From positions 454 to 5,890 of the forward strand of contig PMBP01000291.1 of assembly GCA_003152975.1 (NCBI GenBank): a stretch of DNA of 5,437 bases, read 5' to 3'. This DNA is from Phycisphaerales bacterium. GTDB lineage: Bacteria > Planctomycetota > Phycisphaerae > Sedimentisphaerales > Anaerohalosphaeraceae. This document shows, piece by piece, positions 1-5,437 of this stretch (position 1 is its first letter; the number at the start of each line of letters is the position of its first letter). Made by a program: the position numbers and the translations under genes. A model generated the notes under the pieces. It was given only the letters and a program-made list of their open reading frames with translations. It searched no databases and was not told the DNA's origin.

Positions 1-120
1 CAATGGAGCGAGTTTACCGTCTATCAGAGTCTGTGCTTTCCTGCCTCCGTCTATCCGGTCCTGTCACAGGGCGGCAAGTGGGACCAATCCAAGGATCCGT
101 ATGCCGCGCAACAAAAGTAG
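1..120 (+). CDS. C-terminal end of an unidentified protein (partial, cut by window start)
   Basis: Reading frame 1 is open from the first base to a TAG stop at 118-120, giving 39 residues that begin QWSEFTVYQS and end DPYAAQQK. The stretch is rich in aromatic residues and about two thirds of its codons end in G or C, which looks like real protein rather than noise, although the other two plus-strand frames are also open here. It converges with the phosphorylase gene, whose stop lies 35 bases further on; I see no clear hairpin terminator in the gap (121-155). Too little is visible to name a family, and no function is proposed. Confidence 0.5.
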   Translation, partial: QWSEFTVYQSLCFPASVYPVLSQGGKWDQSKDPYAAQQK

Positions 121-155
121 AGGCCCAATCTTCGCGGCCGTCCCCCGCCTCCATG

Positions 156-2528
156 TTAAGGCCCGGTGAGTTCAGCGGGAATGGTTACTTCGACTTTGTA
201 GCTTTTGCCCGGCTCAACCGTCGTGATCCGGTTGTCGGGCAATGCCCGGCCATCCACGGCCACCACGAGATTGGAGACGCCCTTCTTGCGGCGCATTTCG
301 ATATTGAAGGTGGCCCCGCGAAACCGGCGGACCACTTTGGCCTGGTTCCATTCGCGGGGTAGTTGCGGATCGATGACCAGGCCCTGACGATCCCCTCTGA
401 CACCGAAGAGCCCTTCCACCAGGCAGCGGTACATCCAGGCGGCGGACCCGGTGTTGAACAGCAGACTCGATCGGCCGGCGGTTTGCGGGTACTGGTAATA
501 CGCGCCGCGATAATAGTTGGGGATGAATACCGGCAGTTGGCCCCGTTGCTTGTAGTCGGCCGGATCCGGCCCCGGAATCATCCGTCGCAGAAGTCCAAAC
601 GCCCGATCCTTTTCGCCGATGGTATAGAGACTGAAAATGTAGAAGACCGAGTCGTGATTATAGACCGAGCCATTCTCGGCCGAGCCGGGAAACTTCTGCG
701 TCACCCGGCCGACATCTTCCCGCATCGCCGTGAAGGCCGGCGCCAGAGTCATCACGCCGTACGGAGTCTCCAGTCGCTCAGCAACGGCCGCAATCAGGAG
801 TTGTCGCTGCCGCTGATCGGCGGCCCCGCTGAGAATCGACCAGCCCTGCGGGTTGAGAAAAATGCTGCCCTCCTTGTCCTTGCTGACCCCGAAGACCACG
901 CCATCGTCGGTGATCCCGCGGCCAAACCACCGCCCGTCCCACAGGTGGGCGTTCACCGCCGCATTGATCGCTTTGGCCCCGGCCCGGAATTCCTCCGCCG
1001 GCCCGGCGGCCCGTTCCTCATCGCAGATCCCGGCCCACAGATTCAGCGCATAAGCCGTCGCCACCGACAGCCACCCGGAAACGCCCCTGCCCTTGTAGCC
1101 CACCATGTTCATCGGGTCGCACCAGTCGCCCTGGGCGATGTAGCTCAGGCCGCGCTCGTCGCGGGCCTTCAGCAGCCATCGCACGGCGTTGCTGATCCGC
1201 TCAAACACCGTCCGGCTGTGCCCCTCTTTGTCGGCGACGGGCTCGCGGAGAATGCCGTAGTCGTTCGTCTCGTCCAGATACACCTTCAGGCAGACCGGCA
1301 GCCAGACGCAATGATCCGTATGCGGAACCTGGTTGATGTATTTCAGCTCGGCGCCCTCAATCAGCAATATTCCATCAGGCATCGCGCCGCTGGCCTCCTG
1401 CTGGCTCAAAGCGTGCAGAAATGCCGATCGGGCGAAGGCGGGCTTGATGTAACTCATGCCCATGTTGTCCTGGAGGTAATTGCGGGTCTGGGGATCGGTC
1501 GTCAGGCGGTTGACATCACCGTGATAGAAAACCTGGCGCGGCAGCCAGTGGTTCACGAAGGTATCCAAGTCCGCGTCGGGTGTTTCGATTCGCAGGCAGC
1601 CTTGGCCTTGGGCAATATAGGCCGCATATTCGGATGCGGCGCGGGCAAAGCCCTCGGTGTTGAAGTACTTGCCGCGCAGCGACACAATCTCCGCGTCGTC
1701 GAAGGCCGGTCCGAATATAAACTTATGCTCTCCGCTTTGTCCCGATTCGAGTTTGATCCGATATTGCAGGACCGCGACCGGCGTTTCGTAAAGGGCCTCG
1801 CCCTTGGCCAGTTCCTCCTGCTGCACGCCCGCCGGATAGTGCAACCCCCCTTCCCCCTCGAACGCCCCCTGCCGCGCCTCCCATGCAACAGGCGCTGCAT
1901 CCGCCAGGAAGAAAGTTTTGTCCTTGAAGTTTTTGTTCTTAAAGTAGTCGGCCACCTTCTGGTAAGGAGTCACACAACTTGCGACGATCCCGCCCAGATC
2001 GGGACGGTACCGGCCCGATTGATTCATCCAGCTCATGTAGCCGATCGGAAAATACGGGTAGATGCTAAGCTTCCGCCGTCGGCCCGATAGATTTCGTACC
2101 TGAAGACTCCAGAGCTCAACGGCATCCTCGGCCGTCAGGCACACGGTGGCCAGCACCGCAATGCCGTCGGTTTCCACGCTCCAGCGGATGTCGCTTTGCC
2201 CCACGGAAAAAGTAAATCGCTCCGCCCGGGCGCGCACCGGCTCATACGGCGCCGAGAACACCGCGCCGGTCTGTTCATCCTTGACATAGAAAAATCGCCC
2301 CGGGTGATGCGCGTAGTACGGTTGCTCCGGCTGCATGAAGGTTTTGGCTTCGAGATTGGGCGCGTAGGCGTACTTGGCGGGTTCGGGCTGCATGAACTGG
2401 GCCACCGCGTAACCGCGGCATGTAATCTGGAGCATCATCCTCCGATTCCACAGGAACCCCGCCGCGCGGGGAAGATCCAGCGGATTGTCCAGTTCACAAC
2501 GCCTGCCTTCGTCGGTGAAACGCAGCAT
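156..2528 (-). CDS. GH94 cellobionic acid phosphorylase (4-O-beta-D-glucopyranosyl-D-gluconate:phosphate glucosyltransferase)
   Basis: This is a 790-residue cytosolic enzyme with no signal peptide, the usual length for this GH94 subgroup. Expected reaction (EC 2.4.1.321): cellobionate + phosphate gives alpha-glucose 1-phosphate + gluconate. Seen in the sequence: an N-terminal beta-sandwich domain (about 1-300), a helical linker, an (alpha/alpha)6 barrel (about 325-715) and a C-terminal beta cap. The GDWCDPMN motif at 467-474 supplies the general acid Asp471, and [13 protein letters not shown] (614-626) is the typical GH94 phosphate and sugar-binding segment. From established work on Saccharophagus degradans CBAP, the gluconate carboxylate is held by Arg609, Lys613 and Gln190 of the partner subunit; here Arg608, Lys612 and Gln190 stand at matching positions, which separates it from cellobiose and chitobiose phosphorylases. 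The ATG start is backed by GAGGA seven bases upstream. It is the second gene of an operon with the symporter. Residue equivalences rest on recalled numbering, not an alignment. Confidence 0.88.
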   Translation of the reverse strand: MLRFTDEGRRCELDNPLDLPRAAGFLWNRRMMLQITCRGYAVAQFMQPEPAKYAYAPNLEAKTFMQPEQPYYAHHPGRFFYVKDEQTGAVFSAPYEPVRARAERFTFSVGQSDIRWSVETDGIAVLATVCLTAEDAVELWSLQVRNLSGRRRKLSIYPYFPIGYMSWMNQSGRYRPDLGGIVASCVTPYQKVADYFKNKNFKDKTFFLADAAPVAWEARQGAFEGEGGLHYPAGVQQEELAKGEALYETPVAVLQYRIKLESGQSGEHKFIFGPAFDDAEIVSLRGKYFNTEGFARAASEYAAYIAQGQGCLRIETPDADLDTFVNHWLPRQVFYHGDVNRLTTDPQTRNYLQDNMGMSYIKPAFARSAFLHALSQQEASGAMPDGILLIEGAELKYINQVPHTDHCVWLPVCLKVYLDETNDYGILREPVADKEGHSRTVFERISNAVRWLLKARDERGLSYIAQGDWCDPMNMVGYKGRGVSGWLSVATAYALNLWAGICDEERAAGPAEEFRAGAKAINAAVNAHLWDGRWFGRGITDDGVVFGVSKDKEGSIFLNPQGWSILSGAADQRQRQLLIAAVAERLETPYGVMTLAPAFTAMREDVGRVTQKFPGSAENGSVYNHDSVFYIFSLYTIGEKDRAFGLLRRMIPGPDPADYKQRGQLPVFIPNYYRGAYYQYPQTAGRSSLLFNTGSAAWMYRCLVEGLFGVRGDRQGLVIDPQLPREWNQAKVVRRFRGATFNIEMRRKKGVSNLVVAVDGRALPDNRITTVEPGKSYKVEVTIPAELTGP

Positions 2529-2535
2529 GGAGTTA

Positions 2536-2540
2536 TCCTC
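2536..2540 (-). promoter_or_regulatory. Ribosome binding site of the phosphorylase gene
   Basis: GAGGA on the minus strand lies seven bases before the ATG at 2526-2528, within the 23-base gap after the symporter stop. It fixes the start codon and shows that the second gene of the operon has its own strong Shine-Dalgarno site. Confidence 0.7.
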
Positions 2541-2551
2541 GATGAATCGAA

Positions 2552-3952
2552 TCAGTTACGCTTGGGCTCAACCGGCAAAGTCCCGGCCGCCGCTCCCTTC
2601 CGCGCCGCCAGTTCGGCCTCGATCTGTGACAGGGTTCGGTTGTCCAGCTTGTAGAACGCCATCACCCCCACCGCCAGAAACGCGAAGACTGCGGGAATCA
2701 CCGAGATCAGCAGCACGATACCCGTCTGCGATTCGGGGGTTTGCTCGGCGTTGGCCACATACCCCAGCGCCGCGAACACCGAGCCCATCATCACCGACGC
2801 CAAGGCCGTGCCCAGTTTCTGCGAGAAGGTCGCCGCCGCAAAAGTCATCGCCGTCGCCCGCCGCCCGGTGCGCCACTCGGTGTAGTCGGCCGTGTCGGCA
2901 TACATGGCAAATGTCAGCGCCGACTTGGGGCCCAAAACCAGGCCGATGAGGATCTGAAGCGCGAACATCCACACGATCCCGTCTTCGGGTATAAAGAAAA
3001 AGGCGATCGACAGGAAACCGGTGATACTCATCAGGATCATGAGCAGGAACTTTTTATCAATGAATCGAGTCAGAACCGGCATCACCAGGGACCCCAACGC
3101 CGCAGCGACCATGTAAGCCGGCACAAACCACGCATTTAAGAGCGGCCGTTTCACGAAATATTTGAAATAGTAGGCCGCCGTGGAGGTCCGCAGCGTGATC
3201 GTCATCATGATGATCAGCGCCAAAAAGAACAGCACCATCCAGGGACCGTTGTGCATCAGGTCTTTGAGGTCCTGCAGCATCGGGCTCTTCTGTGCCGGCG
3301 GTGGGATCCGTTCGCGGGTGTTCAGGAAGGTCACCAAAAACAGACACGACGCCGCAGCGCCCCAGATCACCATGGTCAACTGCCAGCCCAGCCGCTCGTC
3401 GCCGCCCCCCAACCACTTGACCAGATACGGCGTCGCCGCGGTCACCAGCGTGCCGCCGCTGAACCCGAAGAAGAATCGCAGCCCGTTGATCGTCGTCCGC
3501 TCCTTCGGATCGCTGGACATCACGCCCGACAGCGCATTGTAGGGGATGTTGATCCCCGTGTAGCAGAGCATCATCAGCAGGTAGGTACCATACGCCCAGA
3601 TCAGTTTTCCATCCTGGTCCAGATTGGGAGTCGTGTAAGTCAATACGCCTGCCCCGAACAGGGGCAACGCCCCCCAGATCAGGTACGGCCGGAACTTCCC
3701 GAACCGGGTCCGCGTCCGGTCCGCCAGCGCCGCCGCCACCGGATCGGTGAACGCGTTGACCAGCTTGATCGTAAAGAGCATCGAACCGGCCGTCAGGGCC
3801 TTGATCCCGAAGACATCCGTGTAGAAAATCATCAGGAAGGCGGCGATGTTCGTCCAGTAGAAGTTGAACCCCATGTCGCCCAGACCGTAACTGATCTTCT
3901 CCCGCCAGGACAATCCCGATGTGGCCAAACCCGCTGGGTGGTTGTCGATCAT
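2552..3952 (-). CDS. GPH-family cation:sugar symporter (MFS), probable aldobionate/cellobionate importer
   Basis: This is a 466-residue inner-membrane protein with about 12 hydrophobic helices. Family hallmarks of glycoside-pentoside-hexuronide:cation symporters (MelB type) are clear: [13 protein letters not shown] near the N-terminus (about 14-26), the loop [18 protein letters not shown] after helix 2 (about 77-94), [23 protein letters not shown] (about 137-159, helices 4-5), and [13 protein letters not shown] (about 356-368) in the second half. The C-terminal tail after the last helix is soluble and charged. The start at 3952 is preferred because AGAAGGGG lies six bases before it and conserved sequence starts soon after; an in-frame ATG at 3988 would add 12 residues with only a weak GAG upstream. 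The gene precedes the cellobionic acid phosphorylase by 23 bases, so its substrate is inferred to be the phosphorylase's substrate, with uptake driven by Na+ or H+. Family assignment is firm; the substrate is inference. Confidence 0.9.
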   Translation of the reverse strand: MIDNHPAGLATSGLSWREKISYGLGDMGFNFYWTNIAAFLMIFYTDVFGIKALTAGSMLFTIKLVNAFTDPVAAALADRTRTRFGKFRPYLIWGALPLFGAGVLTYTTPNLDQDGKLIWAYGTYLLMMLCYTGINIPYNALSGVMSSDPKERTTINGLRFFFGFSGGTLVTAATPYLVKWLGGGDERLGWQLTMVIWGAAASCLFLVTFLNTRERIPPPAQKSPMLQDLKDLMHNGPWMVLFFLALIIMMTITLRTSTAAYYFKYFVKRPLLNAWFVPAYMVAAALGSLVMPVLTRFIDKKFLLMILMSITGFLSIAFFFIPEDGIVWMFALQILIGLVLGPKSALTFAMYADTADYTEWRTGRRATAMTFAAATFSQKLGTALASVMMGSVFAALGYVANAEQTPESQTGIVLLISVIPAVFAFLAVGVMAFYKLDNRTLSQIEAELAARKGAAAGTLPVEPKRN

Positions 3953-3958
3953 TCTGCA

Positions 3959-3966
3959 CCCCTTCT
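3959..3966 (-). promoter_or_regulatory. Ribosome binding site that decides the symporter start
   Basis: AGAAGGGG on the minus strand ends six bases before the ATG at 3950-3952. The upstream in-frame ATG at 3986-3988 has only GAG at seven bases, so translation more likely starts at 3952. Confidence 0.5.
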
Positions 3967-4035
3967 CGTACTCCGTCAGTTCTGTCATCGAGCATCTCGC
4001 GATCAGTTGAAGGTTGTTGGCGATTCCGACGCGTG

Positions 4036-4064
4036 ACTATACCCGTTCCCGCCGCGTTTCGCAA
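4036..4064 (-). promoter_or_regulatory. Candidate sigma-70-type promoter for the symporter-phosphorylase operon
   Basis: On the minus strand a -35 box TTGCGA (4059-4064, 4 of 6 matches) and a -10 box TATAGT (4036-4041, 5 of 6) are separated by exactly 17 bases. Transcription would start near 4029, leaving about 77 bases of leader before the preferred ATG at 3952. No better pair was seen between the two divergent genes on this strand. It is a match by eye only. Confidence 0.45.
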
Positions 4065-4071
4065 TGGATCT

Positions 4072-4103
4072 TTGCATGCGTTGATCATTCCAATGCGCTG
4101 CAA
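4072..4103. promoter_or_regulatory. Imperfect inverted repeat, possible regulator binding site
   Basis: The left arm TTGCATGCGTTG (4072-4083) and right arm CAATGCGCTGCAA (4091-4103) pair at 10 of 12 positions with one bulged base, around a seven-base spacer ATCATTC. It lies directly upstream of the candidate -35 box of the operon (roughly -43 to -74), a position suited to an activator. It could also serve the rightward gene from about -90 to -120. No regulator gene is in the window, and short dyads occur by chance. Confidence 0.3.
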
Positions 4104-4153
4104 GAGCCGCAACTGCCCATTTCCACGGATACCCCTCGATACTGATTCCGTCC

Positions 4154-4183
4154 TTGACAAGTCATCGATGGCGTCGATACAAT
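4154..4183 (+). promoter_or_regulatory. Sigma-70-type promoter of the secreted TIM-barrel gene
   Basis: A perfect -35 box TTGACA (4154-4159) and a -10 box TACAAT (4178-4183, 5 of 6) are 18 bases apart. Transcription would begin near 4190, giving a leader of about 30 bases before the ATG at 4221. This is the strongest promoter match in the window. The inverted repeat ATCGA-N5-TCGAT (4164-4178) sits in its spacer and overlaps the first base of the -10 box. Confidence 0.7.
4164..4178. promoter_or_regulatory. Possible operator inside the promoter spacer
   Basis: ATCGA (4164-4168) and TCGAT (4174-4178) form a perfect five-base inverted repeat with a five-base spacer, placed between the -35 and -10 boxes. 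A protein bound there would block RNA polymerase. The TCGATAC that ends this dyad also occurs at 4136-4142, 38 bases upstream. The arms are short, so this is only suggestive. Confidence 0.25.
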
Positions 4184-4210
4184 CCAACCGTTGAAAATGA
4201 TAATCTGCCC

Positions 4211-4214
4211 GGAG
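4211..4214 (+). promoter_or_regulatory. Ribosome binding site fixing the start of the TIM-barrel gene
   Basis: GGAG lies six bases before the ATG at 4221-4223. It rules in favour of that start over an in-frame TTG at 4191 and ATG at 4197, both of which fall at or just after the predicted transcription start and lack a leader. Confidence 0.7.
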
Positions 4215-4220
4215 AAAAAT

Positions 4221-5204
4221 ATGGCTGCATCCAACCTCAATTCCCCCCTACAAATGTCCCGTCGAATGTTTTGCCGCTCCGCGATCGCCGCCGCTATCCT
4301 CTGTGCGGCCAAGTCGCCCGCTCAAACCCCCAACGCGATTCCCAAATTCAAATTCTACAAAACCCTCTCGCCCGGCCCCATCGGCGTCAAGGCCGACCAG
4401 CGCCAAGCCCTCGACTATGCCGTCAAATACGGTTTCACCGGGATCGCCCCCGAATATGGCGAATTTGAAAAGGCCTCCAGCGATTCCATCCTGAAATGGG
4501 TCGATGAAATGAAGCAAAAAGGCATTCGCTACGGCTCCGCCGGCCTTCCGGTCCAGTTCCGCGCCGACGAAGACGCCTTCAAAAAAGACATGGCCCTCCT
4601 GCCCCAGCGCGCTCAGCTCCTCAATCGAATGGGCGTCACGCGGATCGCAACCTGGCTGTCCCCCGGCCACAACACCCTCACCTACATGCAAAACTTCCAG
4701 CAGCACAAGACCCGCCTCCGCCAAGTCGCCACGGTTCTCGGGGAAAGCGGCATCCGCTTGGGTCTGGAATTCGTCGGTCCCAAAACCTCCCGTGCCCGAT
4801 CCCGGTTCCCCTTTATCGCTACCCAGGCCGAGATGATGGACCTGATCGACGCCATCGAGGCCAAAAATGTCGGCCTCCTCCTCGATAGCTGGCACTGGTA
4901 CACCTCGCACGGCACCGTCGATGAATTGCTGCGGCTCACCAACGACAACATCGTCCATGTCCATGTCAACGACGCCCCGGCCGGCGTCCCCGTCGATCAA
5001 CAGGTCGACAACCGCCGCGCGCTGCCCACGACCACCGGCGTCATCGACCTCAAGTCCTTCATCAACACACTCGTCAAGATCGGCTACGATGGCCCCGTCG
5101 AATGCGAACCCTTCGACCAGGAACTCAATCAATTGGAAAACGACGCTGCCCTCCAAAAGACCGCCGATTCCCTCACCCGCCTCTGGGCCCTGATAACCCA
5201 ATGA
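4221..5204 (+). CDS. Tat-exported sugar isomerase/epimerase-like TIM-barrel protein (AP_endonuc_2/COG1082 family)
   Basis: This is a 327-residue protein. The N-terminus holds a twin-arginine signal, SRRMFC at 13-18, followed by a hydrophobic stretch (about 20-30) and a likely signal-peptidase site after SPA (32-34), so it should be exported folded, perhaps with its metal. The rest is one xylose-isomerase-like TIM barrel (about 42-325). The metal and catalytic set of the D-tagatose 3-epimerase/hydroxypyruvate isomerase group is complete: Glu183 (GLEF), Asp222 and His225 (LLLDSWHW), His248 (HVHVND) and Glu296 (CEPF). The exact substrate cannot be read from sequence; exported members of this family may act on sugars or keto-sugars, so isomerase, epimerase or lyase activity are all possible. 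It is transcribed from its own near-consensus promoter, divergently from the cellobionate operon, which hints at shared control or a linked substrate. The family is sure, the reaction is not. Confidence 0.85.
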   Translation: MAASNLNSPLQMSRRMFCRSAIAAAILCAAKSPAQTPNAIPKFKFYKTLSPGPIGVKADQRQALDYAVKYGFTGIAPEYGEFEKASSDSILKWVDEMKQKGIRYGSAGLPVQFRADEDAFKKDMALLPQRAQLLNRMGVTRIATWLSPGHNTLTYMQNFQQHKTRLRQVATVLGESGIRLGLEFVGPKTSRARSRFPFIATQAEMMDLIDAIEAKNVGLLLDSWHWYTSHGTVDELLRLTNDNIVHVHVNDAPAGVPVDQQVDNRRALPTTTGVIDLKSFINTLVKIGYDGPVECEPFDQELNQLENDAALQKTADSLTRLWALITQ

Positions 5205-5206
5205 TT

Positions 5207-5217
5207 GTGTCCGACAC
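5207..5217. repeat. 11-bp perfect palindrome just after the TIM-barrel stop
   Basis: GTGTC-C-GACAC starts two bases after the TGA stop. It has five-base arms and a one-base centre, followed by an A/T-rich stretch but no T run, so it is a poor rho-independent terminator. The motif resembles short palindromes found dispersed outside genes in some bacteria; with one copy visible this cannot be tested here. Confidence 0.3.
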
Positions 5218-5286
5218 CTTAAATAATTCCCCGGTTTATCAGGTGAATTGATTCTATTGGCTCGAGGGGGACCGATCTTCACGATA

Positions 5287-5327
5287 CATCCTGCTGGGGC
5301 TCGAACCCAGGACCTTCGGCTTAAAAG
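5287..5327 (-). pseudogene. 3' half of a tRNA-Lys(UUU) gene, remnant at an integration site
   Basis: Read on the minus strand, the segment gives an anticodon-loop-like CTTTTAA with UUU as anticodon, the 3' anticodon stem GCCGA, a canonical five-base variable loop AGGTC, a perfect T-arm (CTGGG, TTCGAGC, CCCAG) and seven acceptor-side bases CAGGATG; no CCA follows. The D-arm and 5' acceptor strand are absent: the bases upstream do not resemble them, and the 5' stem pairs only if the loop is six bases long. This is therefore not a working tRNA but the 3' part copied when an element integrates into a tRNA gene. The lysine identity relies on the UUU reading. Confidence 0.6.
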
Positions 5328-5337
5328 CCGATGGTCC
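5310..5337. other. Tyrosine-recombinase attachment site core (11-6-11), attR-like
   Basis: GGACCTTCGGC (5310-5320) and GCCGATGGTCC (5327-5337) are inverted repeats matching at 10 of 11 positions, around the six-base spacer TTAAAA. The 28-bp, 11-6-11 geometry equals that of dif/XerCD-type sites. The left arm and spacer coincide with the variable-loop/anticodon region of the tRNA-Lys remnant, the usual crossover place for tRNA-targeting integrases, while the right arm is not tRNA-like and is probably supplied by the element. The tRNA orientation puts the host on the left and the element on the right. Confidence 0.5.
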
Positions 5338-5375
5338 GCTTGTAAGTGCTTGTTAATAAAGGGGTTATGCGTGCT

Positions 5376-5390
5376 TTTTTGGGCCAAAAA
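5376..5390. repeat. 15-bp palindrome in the element arm
   Basis: TTTTTGG-G-CCAAAAA is a perfect inverted repeat with seven-base arms. It lies between the recombination core and the 11-bp repeats, in sequence with no supported gene. It may bind a protein or bend DNA in an att arm; a terminator is less likely because the arms meet over a single base. Confidence 0.4.
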
Positions 5391-5398
5391 CAGGAAAC

Positions 5399-5437
5399 AC
5401 ACTGGCGACACACTGGCAGTACACTGGCGACATACTG
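5399..5437. repeat. 11-bp tandem repeat, 3.5 copies, truncated by window end
   Basis: The copies are ACACTGGCGAC (5399-5409), ACACTGGCAGT (5410-5420), ACACTGGCGAC (5421-5431) and a partial ATACTG (5432-5437). The core ACTGGC is invariant where complete, and the 11-base period is close to one helical turn, so successive copies would face the same side of the DNA. Beside a recombination core, this arrangement suits arm-type integrase sites or iteron-like binding sites. The array continues past the window. Confidence 0.65.

Noticed and set aside
363..2090. Long plus-strand open frame (575 codons) opposite the phosphorylase
   Set aside because: It lies wholly antisense to a confidently identified GH94 gene and its translation shows no family features; high GC leaves such frames open.
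3057..4187. Minus-strand open frame (376 codons) overlapping the symporter and the divergent promoters
   Set aside because: It is a shifted-frame shadow of the symporter, low in hydrophobic order and rich in Arg, Gly and Asp, and it would run through the control region.
4191..4220. Upstream TTG start adding ten residues to the TIM-barrel protein
   Set aside because: It sits at the predicted transcription start with no ribosome site, while the ATG at 4221 has GGAG at six bases and leaves a normal Tat signal.
5310..5337. Rho-independent terminator
   Set aside because: The hairpin is strong but no T run follows on either strand, and half of it is tRNA sequence; an att core explains it better.
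5287..5360. Intact tRNA-Lys gene
   Set aside because: The D-arm and the 5' acceptor strand are missing, and the apparent anticodon hairpin has a six-base loop, so only the 3' half is present.
4248..5411. Minus-strand open frame (387 codons) opposite the TIM-barrel gene
   Set aside because: It is antisense to a gene with a complete catalytic set, and it would read through the tRNA remnant and att core.
5399..5437. CRISPR array
   Set aside because: The units are 11 bases and directly abutting, with no unique spacers.

Overview
The window is ordinary bacterial DNA of moderately high GC. The mix of genes (a Tat-exported COG1082-type TIM-barrel protein next to carbohydrate catabolism genes) suggests a carbohydrate-degrading bacterium such as a Planctomycetota/PVC-group member. 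This placement is an inference, because no marker gene is present.

Layout. Positions 1-120 (+) hold the last 39 codons of an unidentified gene that converges on the next one. Positions 156-2528 (-) encode a full-length GH94 phosphorylase. It carries not only the GH94 general acid but also the three residues known to bind the gluconate carboxylate in cellobionic acid phosphorylase, so I assign it to that specific activity. Twenty-three bases upstream of it, 2552-3952 (-) encodes a 12-helix GPH-family cation:sugar symporter. The two form one operon read leftwards: import of an aldobionate, then phosphorolysis to glucose 1-phosphate and gluconate. Cellobionate is the C1-oxidised product of LPMO-driven cellulose breakdown, so this looks like a compact uptake-and-use module for oxidised cellulose fragments.

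A 268-base divergent control region (3953-4220) separates the operon from a rightward gene at 4221-5204. That gene encodes a secreted TIM-barrel sugar isomerase/epimerase-like protein with a twin-arginine signal and a complete metal-binding set. The region holds a near-consensus sigma-70-type promoter for the rightward gene, a weaker candidate promoter for the operon, and two dyads that could be operators.

The right end (5205-5437) is non-coding and looks like the edge of an integrated mobile element. The 3' half of a tRNA-Lys (minus strand, 5287-5327) lies in a 28-bp site built as 11-bp inverted arms around a 6-bp spacer, the same geometry as dif-type tyrosine-recombinase cores. Beyond it lie one-turn-spaced CTTGT repeats, a 15-bp AT-rich palindrome and 3.5 copies of an 11-bp tandem repeat running off the window. 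The tRNA orientation puts the host chromosome on the left and the element on the right. Its integrase is not in view.
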